A stretch of 64,000 bases of DNA. Origin: Henckelia pumila. Lineage: Eukaryota > Streptophyta > Magnoliopsida > Lamiales > Gesneriaceae. The stretch lies in NCBI RefSeq assembly GCF_033568475.1, contig NC_133122.1:180129449-180193448 (forward strand), in the 5' to 3' direction. The translations under genes and the position numbers were made by a program. Below, piece by piece: positions 10,715 to 22,256 of the stretch. Positions within the stretch are counted from its first letter, which is position 1, and each line of letters starts with the position of its first letter. The notes beneath the pieces are model-generated. The model saw only the letters and a program-made list of their open reading frames with translations, had not been told where the DNA came from and made no database searches.

Positions 10715-13700
10715 CTATACTCTCTTTCCTTTCCGCCATTAGAGTTACTGCTGAAGCTCAGAAGCTCGCCACATTCGTCGGCCAATACGGCCCTTTTAAC
10801 CAGACACACTTCGGAATCTTCACGGTGGTGCCACCTGCGACCATCAGCAACGATGCTCTTCAGGTGACCCCTGACTCAGCTTCTGCTGATTTCAATATGA
10901 CTTTCAATTCAGGCCGAATCATCTTGAAACAGCCTTTCAAGCTCTGGGATGGCAACTCCACCGCTTCTTTCAACACATCTTTTCTCGTCAATGTCTACCG
11001 GCCAGTGAACGACACCCCCGGAGAAGGCGTAGCCTTCGTCGTCGCCCCTGATCTGTCTCTGCCTCGGAATAGCTTCGGGGGGTTTCTGGGTCTGACGAAT
11101 TCGTCCACAGATGGGAACGCGGCGAACAAGATTTTAGCGGTTGAGCTGGACACTTTCAAGCAAGATTTCGATCCGGACGACAACCACGTCGGCGTCGACT
11201 TGAACGGTGTCAGATCTGTGAAGACGGAACCTCTCGCACTCCACAACATCACGATTGCTCCCATCGGAGCCAGATTCTACAACGTTTGGATCGATTACGA
11301 TGGCGATAGAAAGATTATTGAAGTGTACATGGCGGAACAGGCGACGAAAACTGGCCACACTCCGGCCAAGCCCGGGTCGCCGATCATATGGGTGGATAAA
11401 CTGGACCTGAGAGAACAAGTGAACCAGTATTCGTATTTTGGGTTCTCCGCGTCGACTGGGAACGCGACGGAGTTGAACTGCGTGCTAAGGTGGAACCTAA
11501 CCGTTCACTACTTCCCCAAAGAAAAGCAGAAATGGCCGAAAATCCTAGTGGGTGCGGGAGTGCCGGCGCTGGTGCTGCTGCTGATGGGCGCCGCGTGGTT
11601 TGTTTACCGTTTGCACAAGCAGCAGGTGGCGAAATCGAAGCGGAGTTTGGTGGGGGCATTGAAAAGTTTGCCTGGGACGCCGCGGGAATTCAGGTACAGG
11701 GATTTGAAGAAGGCAACCAACGGTTTCGATGTGAAGAAGAAGCTAGGAGAAGGAGGATATGGGGTGGTGTACAGAGGGTTGTTGGCGAAGGAGGAATCGG
11801 AGATTGCGGTGAAATGCTTCTCCAGAGGGAGCATCAAAGGGGAAGACGATTTTTTGGCCGAGCTCACCATCATCAATCGCCTTCGACACAAGCATCTCGT
11901 CAAATTACTTGGTAACCACTTTTCTTTGATAAAATTTTATTAAATAGAAGCTCATAATTGTTTCATAGAAAATACACTAATGCGAAAATATTTTATTTTT
12001 TATTTTACATCAAATTCGTTTTGTTTTTGTATGTTTCTTTATTTTTTTATTTTCCTCGACGTTTTTTTTCTTGTGTTACATGTGCGGATGATGTGCCGCA
12101 ATCTCTGGGAGAGAAAGTTTGAATTTTGAAACATTATTGTTGATTGAATTAATGCAACCTTACAAGAAATGGGTCGTTTTTTTTCTGCACAACATTTGAA
12201 CAGAGTTCATAATCAAGGTTTTTTTTTTTTTTTTAAAAAAAACAAATGAAATCAATATTTAATGTAGAGAGAAATTTAAGTTGCCTTAAATTTATTTATT
12301 TATTTATTTGTTGTTGTTGACAGTAGTTGCCTTAAATATTGGGTGTGGTAAATAAAGTAGTCAATTTTTTACTGGGGTTAATTAATCAGGCGTGACCGTA
12401 CAGAAGATTTATAATATGGTATGGTATATCACTTTCTTATAGTTACGGTTGTCTTTTTTCCACGTAGATTAAAAAAATTATATAAAAAAGTTGAAATTTT
12501 GCATATTAATCTTGCTTAGTGAGTAGTTTAGTTGGAAATAAAAAACAGTTGGCACTTGGAAGTAGTTAATTTATATTTTAATAAATAAAATATATTGGTA
12601 AAAAAATATAGAAAATAATATTAAATATAGACTCTAAACTATACATTTAAGATGGGGAAAAATGAAATTATATTCTTAATATTTGAGACGATACACGAAG
12701 TAAGTAATTAATATAATCTAAAGCTTCGGTCAATGCTGGGAGGAGTTTGGGAGAATTGAAATCATGGGGCTAATTGCATTCACGCTCCTTGTGAAAAGTA
12801 TAAAAAACATAAAATCCTCTAAAAAATATTAATAGGCTAATGCATCCCTCAGTTTTTTAAAATGTAGCACATTTCACCCCTATGTTATACAAACTCGGGC
12901 ACATTTATACCCTTTTATACGGGTTTTTATGCTAATTTTTTTAAAACTTAGGGTTTAACATGCTATTAGTTTTACACATGGTGTTTTATGCCTTTTAGAC
13001 TTTTCATAGGGAATGTGAATGCAATTAGCCCGAAACCATGTGATGATTGCTTATCGGCTGAGCTAAGGTGGTTGACGTGTACTATCACATGATAATATTT
13101 AGGGCTGACATACCGTACTGAAATACCGAAATTTTGGCATACCGTACCGAAATTTTTTCGATATACAGACATTTTTTCGGTATACCGAATTTTTTTTCTG
13201 TATCTATACGATATCAATATGGATTTTTTTCGTACCAAAGTTTTGGAATTTTATTATCGGTATTGGTATGACTTTTTTTCATATCAATATTTATAGTAAG
13301 GTATACCGAAAAACCACCCCTAATAATATTAAATATATGCGCAATTTATATTACTTTTATAGAACTTAAAGATTTTGCCTGCTTTATTTTGTTTTATTTT
13401 TACTTCTATAAATCTTCAACCTTTAATTTTCAAACAGTATATATGTTCACTTCTTGCATTGTATTTGCACGGTTGTTGACCTAAGACAATTGATAATAGC
13501 CACAGGATCATAATTGGTCATTATATTTTTCTGTAATTTATGTTTTCTGAAAGACAATATATATACATTTTTTTAGATAGATAGAGAACTGAATATTTCT
13601 GACTAGTTCATGTGGATTTGATCAACAGATTTTATGAGATGAGATGGGATTATTTAAATTGGAAATTTCCTAGCAAAATGCTGTGTCTACTATAATTGAA

Positions 13701-14969
13701 TCATGAAAAGGACTTTTGGTTGACTTCTGAAAATTTCACTAGCAATTAAGTAGCTATTGAAAATGAAATTAATCTTTGTTTACGAATAACACTTGAAGTT
13801 AATATATTCAGACGCTTGTGCTTGAGAATATTTGCAAGTGGCGATTGATGGTTAATGGTGAAATGTAACGGTATTTTTGCAGCAGCATGTTTAGTGTTTT
13901 AGAATATTTGAGTCCATGATTAATTACACTACGATCTTGCCATGGAAACATGAACTTTTCTTATTTATTTGATTCTGAAAATTAATTTGAGAAATACAAA
14001 AACAACACTGTTTCACAACTAAATTTTTTGTGAAACAAATCTCTTATTATTTGTATTATCATAAAAAAATATTAATTTTTTATGTCAAAATAAATAGAAT
14101 CTCTTCGAATAAAAATCCATGATAGCCTCACAGGAGAAAAAGGATTGGTCATAATTTGTAGTTGCAATATGTGTATATTAGGATGGTGTCACAAGAATGG
14201 GAAGCTACTGTTGGTGTACGAATACATGCCGAACGGAAGTCTAGACCAGCACCTGTTCGTCGGGCCAAACGTCGAGCCACTCGAGTGGGACGTCCGCTAC
14301 AAAGTTATCTCAGGGGTGGCCTCTGCCCTTCACTATCTCCACAACGAGTATGACCAAAGGGTCGTTCACCGCGATCTAAAAGCCAGCAACGTCATGCTAG
14401 ATTCGAATTTCAACGCCCGTCTAGGCGATTTCGGCCTTGCACGAGCATTAGAAAATGAGAAAACCTCGTATGCGGAGGCCCAGGGAGTTTTAGGCACGAT
14501 GGGGTACATTGCCCCAGAGTGCTTCCACACAGGAAAAGCTACTCAACTATCAGATGTTTACGCGTTTGGGGCGGTCTTACTTGAAGTAGTGTGTGGCAGA
14601 CGACCCGGAACCAAGATTGGCGGGTACCAGTTATTGGTGGATTGGGTTTGGTCCTTGCACCGTGAAGGGAGATTACTCGAGGCCGTGGATCCAAGATTGG
14701 GGGAAAACTTCGTCGCAGAAGAAGCAGAGAGGCTGCTTCTGTTGGGGCTGGCATGTTCACATCCTGATGCTAATGAGAGACCTAAAACACAAGCTATCTT
14801 TCAGATGATCATATCAGGAACTATGCCTGTGCCTCAGGTGCCGCTATTCAGGCCAGCATTCGTGTGGCCTGCTGCAGCGCCGATGGATTTGGATTCAAGT
14901 TCGGTTTATTCAAGTTCGCAGTACCTCAGCAAGGAGAGCTATACAGGGCACACTGACTCTTCGGTGTAA
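10687..14969 (+). CDS. L-type lectin-domain receptor-like kinase, copy 1
   Basis: Exons 10687-11911 and 14182-14969 join to 2013 nt (670 aa). The donor TTG^GTAACC and acceptor TTAG^GATGG rebuild the Gly codon of LVKLLGWCH. In order: signal peptide (1-23), legume-lectin domain (about 24-275) with VELDTFKQDFDPDDNHVGVD, membrane segment (285-308), juxtamembrane region with EFRYRDLKKATNGF, and kinase domain. The kinase has GEGGYG at 354-359, Lys376 in AVK, HRDLKASN at 471-478, DFG at 491-493 and APE at 519-521, all intact, so it should be an active RD kinase. The tail has LFRPAFVWPAAAP. Family members sit in the plasma membrane and sense cell-wall, sugar or danger signals; the ligand here is unknown. 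The frame reads on to 11943 only by running into the intron. The closest relative is 19455-22256. Confidence 0.93.
12767..13031. mobile_element. Mutator-like MITE in the intron
   Basis: The ends GGGCTAATTGCATTCAC and GTGAATGCAATTAGCCC start ~55-bp imperfect inverted repeats. The flanks are GAAATCATG (12758-12766) and GAAACCATG (13032-13040), a 9-bp target duplication with one difference. Length is 265 bp, non-coding. Confidence 0.8.
13100..13322. mobile_element. hAT-like MITE rich in GGTATACCGAAA
   Basis: It begins TAGGGCTGACATACCG and ends CACCCCTA. Both flanks are ATAATATT (13092-13099 and 13323-13330), a perfect 8-bp target duplication. The interior is made of degenerate repeats of CGGTATACCGAAA in both orientations. 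Confidence 0.75.
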
Positions 14970-15490
14970 ATTTTGAGGAGAAGAAAAAGGAATTAATCGA
15001 GAACGTGCATTTCTTTGTTTGTTTGATTGATTGTCACCTTTCTCTGTTTTGCTTTTCTTTTTTCCCCCTCTATATATATATAGTTTCTTTCTCTTGTAAG
15101 CTATTTTGTATATATAGTTTCTTACCTTGTAAGCTATTTTGTTGATGGAAAAGAAGCCAAAAAGAGTTTTATATACTATCATTTTTATTCTCAAGGAGTT
15201 TGTTGAAGATTATAAACAAGACGGTCCCTTAATTTTTTATATTATGTTAAGATTATGGACTCAAGTTTAACTCAAACTCAAAAGCTAGCATAAAAGAAAA
15301 AGATTGTCGAAGTTCATATATACAATTCCAAGAACTTAATCCAAACGGTGCGGGACAACCAACATTGTTAAGATTATGACTTAAGCTTAACTCAAATCTT
15401 AAATAATTAATCCAACTGATGTGGGACAACTACGTCTCATGTATGAAATTTGCAAGACATAAGTGGATGACTCATTTGGACAGTCCAACA
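14970..15490 (+). other. 3'UTR and duplicated 3' flank of lectin receptor kinase 1
   Basis: It includes a 38-bp tandem duplication of TATATAGTTTCTT...CTTGTAAGCTATTTTG (about 15070-15142). The sequence to about 15510 aligns with the flanks of the other two copies (22440-23600 and 28838-29330), which defines part of the duplicated segment. The match ends where the GGTATACC-rich repeat starts. Confidence 0.6.
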
Positions 15491-15850
15491 CATTACGATG
15501 TTTGAACTCTAATATTCGGTATACCGAAATTTTCGGTACATATAAATAACATACCGATTATACCAAAATTTTACGGTATACCGTTTCATACCGAAAAAAA
15601 ATCTTATATTTTTAAAAAAATTTAAATTTATTGTTTATAAATATTATATATTTTTATTTTTTTAAAATAATTTTCGATATTTCGATATACCGTTTTATAC
15701 CAAAATTTTGAAATGTCATACTGTTACCGTACCGAAAAATTCGGTATCGATACCGTACCGTACCGAAATTTTCGGTATACAAAAAATTCGATAAATTTGG
15801 TATATTTTCGGTACGATATCTTCGGTATACCGAAATTTCGGTATTTTTCG
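15491..15850. repeat. GGTATACCGAAATTTC-rich repeat block
   Basis: At least ten copies of GGTATACCGAAA-type motifs occur in both orientations, giving multiple possible hairpins. The content matches the MITE at 13100-13322, but no terminal repeat or target duplication was found, so it is probably a longer or degraded relative. Confidence 0.55.
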
Positions 15851-16312
15851 ATATCTCACAACATGACATCATCTTGATGACCTCATCTAGGACAATTGCT
15901 GAAATGAGTTCGGATCGTCCGACCCCTTCGCATCTTCCGAACTTCAACTTACCTTCCGAACTCCCCACCTCGAATCCTCCGATCCTGGAGCTCGGATCAT
16001 CCGATCTCTTCGAGAGATTAAGTCCCTCCGTGCCATTTTCGACTGTTTTGAACCCAATTTTTGAGATAATGCATTAAAATATCTCTATTGTTTTCGTGAT
16101 TTCCCATTATGTCCCTTGAATATTTTTTGTGTCATTTATATCCATTGTCGGCATATTTCTTTTCAAAAAATGTCTCTGTCATCAAGTAATTTGTTAAGTT
16201 TAACGGATCATGCGTTTGAGGGACATAAATAACACTAAAAAGATTCCTTCTTAAAATATCACTTCTCAAAATATATTATTTCCTATATTTAAATTTCATA
16301 ATTTAGTTTTAG

Positions 16313-16365
<53 letters not shown>

Positions 16366-17406
16366 TGGTTTTGACTTCGTTAAAAATAGTATTTAAACTT
16401 ATTTTATTTTTTTTTGCTTATATATATATATAAATATATATTATATTTTATGTTTTGATTATATATACTATTTAGATTTTAAATTAGATAAATATATATT
16501 TAAAATTTTTAAAATTTAAAATATAACAATTAATATATTATAAACTTAAAAAAATTAATATATTTTACTATCATTTTAAACAATATAGCAATATTTAGTT
16601 CCGATCATCCGATTGTGTTTTTTGATCAGTTGAATCTTTTTACCAGTTCGATTATTCATCTGATTATTAAAATATTGATTCACATAATTTTTTTTATTTT
16701 ATTTGAGTATCATAATGGCTACATAAGGTGATTATAAGCTATATTGAGAAAAAACCATTTCTAATACATTGATAAAAGATAAATTTCTCACTTAGTTACT
16801 AATAAAATCCTTTTATTACCTCTCATGTTAATTTGTTCTCATAGTGTAGAATCACCCCAGCACGACACGATCCATACACAAACAAATTTGGATGTCATCG
16901 TTTATTTTAGCTGTGATGTATATCAGTTCTCATTTCGAAATGAATAATAATAACTTTTTTAAAATAATCTTCAGATTTTTTATTCTAGAGATTTATATAT
17001 ATTTATGTTGAATCCGACCTTTTCTATTCTGGAAGAAGAAAATGCTTAATTCATTGGGTGATTTTGGGTCTTCTTTTATCTTTTATCTATGTATTGGAAA
17101 TGTTTTTTTTTTTTTCAATATAGCATATAATCACATTTTGTATCTTTTATGATACTCAACTAAAATTAAAAAAATTATGTGCATCGATATTTTAATAATC
17201 AGATGGATAATCAAACAGGTGAATTTTTTTTTAAAAAATCAATTGGTTCAAAAATACAATTGAATTATCCAAACTAATTAAATACTGTTATATTGTTTAA
17301 AATGATAGTATAATGTATTAGTTTTTTTGTAAGTTTATAATATATTAATTTTATATTTTAAATTTTAAAAATTTTAAATATATATTTATATAATTTAAAA
17401 TATAAA

Positions 17407-17438
<32 letters not shown>

Positions 17439-17514
17439 AACAAAAGAATAAATTAAAATAAGTTTAAATACTATTTTTAACCAAGTTCAAAACCTAATAA
17501 CCAAGTTCAAAACC

Positions 17515-17554
<40 letters not shown>

Positions 17555-17925
17555 CAAACTAAATTATGAAATTTTAAATGTAGGAAATAATATATTTTAA
17601 ATAGATATATATATATATTATCAAACTAAATTATGAAATTTTAAATGTAGGAAATAATATATTTTAAAAAGAAATCTATTTTATTTCATTTATGGATCTT
17701 AAATGTATGACCCATTAACAGGAGGACATTTTTTTGGAAATAAATATCGTACAAGGGATATAAATGAAACAAAAAAATTCAAAAAAATCAATGAAAAATC
17801 ACGGAAACAAGAGGGACATTTTAATAAATTATCCTCCAATTTTTTTTTACTCTATAACTCAAATGTTTTAACTTCACTAAACATTATTACCAATTTAATT
17901 ATAATATGTGGGTCGAGTTACTACA
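15851..17925 (-). mobile_element. Gypsy LTR fragment (U3 end), split by a fold-back element
   Basis: Residues of a minus-strand LTR lie at 15880-16062 and resume at 17845-17925. The first part has TCGGATCATCCGATC-type palindromes and CCATTTTCGACTGTTTTGAACCC, matching 45405-45440. The second part ends GTCGAGTTACTACA, the family's LTR terminus. The interruption is the element at 16063-17836. Only the U3 end of the LTR is left. Confidence 0.65.
16063..17836. mobile_element. Large fold-back element, ~700-bp arms
   Basis: The left arm, about 16063-16795, and the right arm, about 17085-17836, are inverted copies along nearly their full length. Both ends read GAGNATAAT and both arms share TTTCGTGATTT, TATTATTTCCTA and CATCTGATTATTAAAATAT. 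The loop (16800-17085) is unique. Flanks are CAATTTTT on both sides (16055-16062 and 17837-17844), and the interrupted LTR resumes after the right flank. The right arm has later tandem duplications (17489-17520 and 17553-17668) around AT runs. No transposase is encoded. Confidence 0.75.
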
Positions 17926-18044
17926 AAGAGAATAGATCGATAATTTTTTTATGTTTAAAATTTTGTCCAAAATTTTTTTAATGTTTCTTTTTTAAAAAAA
18001 TACTATTTAGAACTTATCTGTCTAAAGAAAAAAAAATGTATTTA

Positions 18045-18784
18045 GAGGGTGTTTGACGAAACTTATTAAAAATAACTTATAAGTTGTAGAAACTTATAAG
18101 CTGTTTTAGGAGCTTATAAGCTGTTAGGTCTTATTTTAAAAATAAGTTGTTAAAGTGTTTGGATGAACTTATTTTAAACAACTTAAAGATGTTGATATGT
18201 TTGGCTTTATAAGATCTTTTTATTGTTAAAATTATCAAAAGAGTATAATAATATGAAGGTGATGTAAATATTATATATATACAAAAATAATTTTAAAATT
18301 TTAATAAAATTAAATAAAAACTATTTTATATTTTAATTTATAAAAATAGTACGCTATGAATTTTTTTTAAAAAAAAATATGTAATATTTTAAAATTACTC
18401 AATAATATCTTAATAGTTTAGTTTTTATAATTATAAGAAAATGATAGAACAAAAAATTATTTTAAAAAATATATATATATAATATTTTATATTTTAAATT
18501 ATAAAAAAAGTATGCTTTGAATTTTTTTTTTTTAAAAATATTTAAGACAAGGAGACTGAATCGTGTAAAGTAAAGTAAAAAAATTGTGCAAAGAGCATGT
18601 TGGATATAAGTGAAAATATAGAAGGATACGAATGAGAAACAAAATATTAAAATAAGATATTTTCTTAAAAAGTATGGGTGCATCTACTTTTTTTAAAATA
18701 GCTTACTTTGATAGCTTATAAGTTGTTTGTAAAAAAATTTACCAAACAGTTTTGAAGAGCTTATAAGTTCATCCAAACACACTC
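18045..18784. mobile_element. Tourist/PIF-like MITE
   Basis: The ends GAGGGTGTTTGACGAA and TTCATCCAAACACACTC are inverted, with a TTA duplication on each side (18042-18044 and 18785-18787). The subterminal parts repeat GCTTATAAGTT several times in both orientations. It is non-coding; small open frames inside are random. Confidence 0.7.
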
Positions 18785-18787
18785 TTA

Positions 18788-19449
18788 ATTACAAACATAT
18801 AATATTTAAATATTAAGGATAATAGTTCAAAAATTTTTCAGAAAACTAAAAGAAAATGTTACTATTTTTTAAAAAATATCCAAAAACTTATAATAACCAT
18901 ACTTTCAACTAGAAACATATTAGTCCATAACAAGATCATTATATATATTTATTATTAATTTTGATGATTATAAAACTCAAAATATTGTACGCAACAACTA
19001 AAATCAAGCAATTATTTTGAGAAAAATATTTTCATGTACAACCCAATTTAACATTAATATTAAAATCTTGTATTTTCACATTTTTATGGAAGAAGATTAT
19101 CAACTAGACACCAGATAATTATTATTAACAACATGTTTGGATGCAAATTACATTCAAAACACGGGTTAACTATTAAATTTTGGTAAATAGATGAAGGCCA
19201 ATTTGCATCTCTTATTCTATATTTGTTATAATAATAAATATGAATTAACCAAATTTTTAATAATCTTTTTAAAAAATATAAGAAAAATAAACCGATGACT
19301 TGCAACATAATGGTGTCAACTTATCAGTACAAGTTTAAAACTGGGTCAATTATAAAATATTCATTGTCAAGATATAAGTTTTAAAGTTTAAAACAGGGTG
19401 AATTATAAAAAAAAGTTTTAAACAGCTAGCTATCATCTTTCTTCCTCGA
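18788..19449 (+). promoter_or_regulatory. Upstream region of lectin receptor kinase 2
   Basis: AT-rich sequence. The part at 19287-19340 (AACCGATGACTTG...GTTTAAAACTGGGTC) is repeated before the third, deleted copy at 28517-28581. A possible TATA element AATTATAAAAAAAAG lies at about 19402-19416, some 40-50 bp before the start, followed by the CATCTTTCTTCCTC leader shared with copy 1. Confidence 0.45.
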
Positions 19450-19455
19450 ATGTAA
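19450..19455 (+). promoter_or_regulatory. Minimal start-stop upstream ORF (ATG-TAA)
   Basis: The leader reads ATGTAATGG: an ATG followed at once by TAA, whose last A is the first base of the real start codon. A single base difference (T against A) separates it from the overlapping uORF of copy 1. Confidence 0.5.
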
Positions 19456-22256
19456 TGGCAAATCTGATGATCGCCGCATTAATAGTTATTATACTCTCTC
19501 TCCTTTCCGCCATTAGAGTTACTGCCGAAGCTCAGAAGCTCACCACATTCGTCGGCCAATACGGCCCTTTCAACCAGACACACTTCGGAATATTCGCGGC
19601 GGTGGTGCCCCCTGCGACCATCAGCAATGGTGCTCTTCAGGTGACCCCTGACTCAGCTTCTGCTGATTTCAATATGACTTTCAATTCAGGACGTATCCTA
19701 TTGAAACAGCCTTTCAAGCTCTGGGATGGCAACTCCACCGCTTCTTTCAACACTTCTTTTCTGGTCAATGTTTACCGGCCACAGAACGACACCCCCGCAG
19801 AAGGCTTAGCCTTCGTCGTCGCCCCTGATCTTTCTCTGCCTCCGAATAGCTTCGGGGAGTTTCTGGGTCTGACGAATTCGTCCACAGATGGGAACGCGAC
19901 GAACAAGATTTTAGCGGTGGAGCTGGACACTTTCAAGCAAGATTTTGATCCGGACGATAATCACGTGGGCGTCGACTTGAACGGTGTAAGGTCCGTGAAG
20001 ACCGAATCTCTAGCACCTCACAACATCATGATTGCTCCAATGGGAACCAGATTCTACAACGTTTGGATCGATTACGATGGCGATAGAAAGATTATTGAAG
20101 TGTACATGGCGGAACAGGCGACGAAAACTGGCCCCACTCCGGCCAAGCCCGGCTCGCCGATCATATGGGTGGATAAACTGGACCTGAGAGAACAGGTGAA
20201 CCAGTATTCGTATTTCGGGTTCTCCGCGTCGACTGGGAACGCGACGGAGTTGAACTGCGTGCTAAGGTGGAACCTAACGGTTCATTACTTCCCCAAAGAA
20301 AAGCAGAAATGGATGAAAATCATGGTGGGTGCCGGAGTGCCGGCGCTGCTGCTGCTGCTGATGGGCGCTGCGTGGTTTGTGTACTGTTTGCACAAGCAGC
20401 AGGGGACGAATCCGGAGCCCAGTGTGGAGCCAGCATTGGATTTGCCTCGGGAATTCAGGTACAGGGATTTGAAGAAGGCAACCAACGGTTTCGATTTGAA
20501 TAATAAGCTGGGCGAGGGAGCATCTGGGGTGGTGTACAGAGGGTATTTGGCCAAGGAGGAATCGGAGATTGCTGTGAAGCGCTTCCATAGAGGGAACATC
20601 AAAGGGGAAGACGATTTCTTGGCCGAGCTCTCCATCATCAATCGCCTTCGACACAAGCATCTTGTCAAATTACTTGGTAATTCCTTTCATTTTCACTTTT
20701 GGTTCCAACATTAACTTTGTAAAAAAAAAAATTTAAAATTTTTTAAATAGAATTCTAGTATTTCTATTAAACTAGCAAGCGTAACACACCCTTGTAACTA
20801 AAATAAATTTACTGTAGTGAGAAAACTAACAAATAATTAAGATATACTATATATACACAATAATGTAACCTTTGATCAAAAAAATAATAATAATAATGTA
20901 ACCGTTGACACAGAATATTTAAATGTCTAAAGAAAATGCTGTCTACTAACATAATTGATCATATGAAAAGGACTTTCGACTGAGTTTTGAAAATTTCACT
21001 AGCAATTAAGTATCTATTGAAAATAAATTTAATTAGAACGTGGATTAAATATACTCGGAAGCGTACGTTCTTGATAATATTTACAAGTGGCGATTGATGG
21101 TCAATGGTGAAATGTACGTAACGGCATTTTTTGCAGTAGCAACTAGCTTGTTTAGTTTTTACAATATTTGAGTTCATGATTAATTATAGGAAAATGTTAT
21201 ATGTATACATTGGATTACGTGTAGTATCACCGTTAATTAGATTACACTACGATCTCGGTGTAGAAGCATGAAGTTTTTTTATTTATTTGATGCTGAATAT
21301 TAATTTGATAAATACAAAAACTGATTCAAGTTTATGAGATAACTCTATTATTTAATCTCACCTAGAAAATTATTATTTTTTTATGCCAAAGTAGATATAA
21401 TTGTCTTACGAATAAAAATAAGTGAAAGCGAGACTTTCACAAAAGGAAAGGATTACTCATAATTTGTAGATGCAATATCTGTATATTAGGATGGTGTCAC
21501 GAGAAAGGGAAACTCCTGTTGGTGTATGAATACATGGCGAACGGAAGTCTAGACCAGCACCTCTTCAGGCCAGACGTCGAGCCACTCGAGTGGGACATTC
21601 GTTGCAAAGTTATTTCTGGCTTGGCTTCTGCTCTTCACCACCTCCATTGCGAGTGTGACCAAAGAGTTATTCACAGAGACATTAAAGCCAGCAACATCAT
21701 GCTAAATTCGAATTTCAATATTGCCCGTCTAGGTGATTTCGGCCTAGCACGGGCATTAGAAAAAGAGAACTCGTGGCATCCGCAGACAGATGGACGACTG
21801 TTCGGTACAATGGGATACATTGCCCCAGAGTGCTTACACACAGGAAAAGCTACTCTACAATCAGATGTTTTCGCGTTTGGGGCAGTGTTAATTGAAGTAG
21901 TGTGCGGCAAGCGACCCGGAACCAAGATTGGCGGGTACCAATTTTTGGTTGACTGGGTTTGGGCCTTGTTCCGTGATGGGAGATTACTCGAGGCCGTGGA
22001 TCCAAGATTGGGGGAAAACTTTGTAGCTGAAGAAGCGGAGAGGCTACTTCTATTGGGGCTGGCATGTTCACATCCCGATGCTAATGAGAGGCCTAAAACA
22101 CAAGCTATATTTCAGATGATCATATCCGGAACTGTGCCTGTGCCTCAGGTTCCGCTATTCAGGCCAGCATTCATGTGGCCTTCTGCAGCTCCCATGGATT
22201 TCGATTCAATTTCGTTTTGTTCAACTTCGCAGTCCCTCAACAAGGAGATCTCCTAA
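19455..22256 (+). CDS. L-type lectin-domain receptor-like kinase, copy 2
   Basis: Exons 19455-20676 and 21490-22256 join to 1989 nt (662 aa), with the same intron position and phase as copy 1 (813-bp intron). The order is signal peptide (about 1-25), legume-lectin domain with VELDTFKQDFDPDDNHVGVD, one membrane segment and an RD kinase. It has GEGASG, AVKRF, HRDIKASN at 469-476, DFG at 490-492 and APE, so it is probably active. It has one extra Ile in SNFNIARLGDFG, between the catalytic loop and DFG, that copy 1 lacks. The juxtamembrane part is shorter and the C-terminal tail ends SLNKEIS rather than TDSSV. The two copies are very similar in the lectin domain and more divergent in the kinase C-lobe loop after DFG. 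The ligand is unknown. Confidence 0.93.
20677..21489 (+). other. Intron of lectin receptor kinase 2
   Basis: A GT-AG intron of 813 bp. Its 3' half is homologous to the corresponding part of the copy-1 intron. It lacks the two intronic MITEs of copy 1. Confidence 0.85.

Larger units (their letters stand above)
11912..14181 (+). other. Intron of lectin receptor kinase 1
   Basis: A 2270-bp GT-AG intron, against 813 bp in copy 2. The part at about 13670-13960 aligns with 20935-21200 of the other intron, and most of the extra length lies upstream of it. Two miniature elements with target duplications account for part of the difference. The rest is AT-rich and unassigned. Confidence 0.85.

Noticed and set aside
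11134-11915. Several frames overlapping lectin receptor kinase exon 1
   Set aside because: They are shadows of the strongly supported coding frame; GC-richer exons give long antisense frames.
11912-11943. Extension of the lectin-kinase frame past KLLG
   Set aside because: The extra residues come from reading into the intron; the donor GTAACC and the homologous intron in copy 2 set the exon end.
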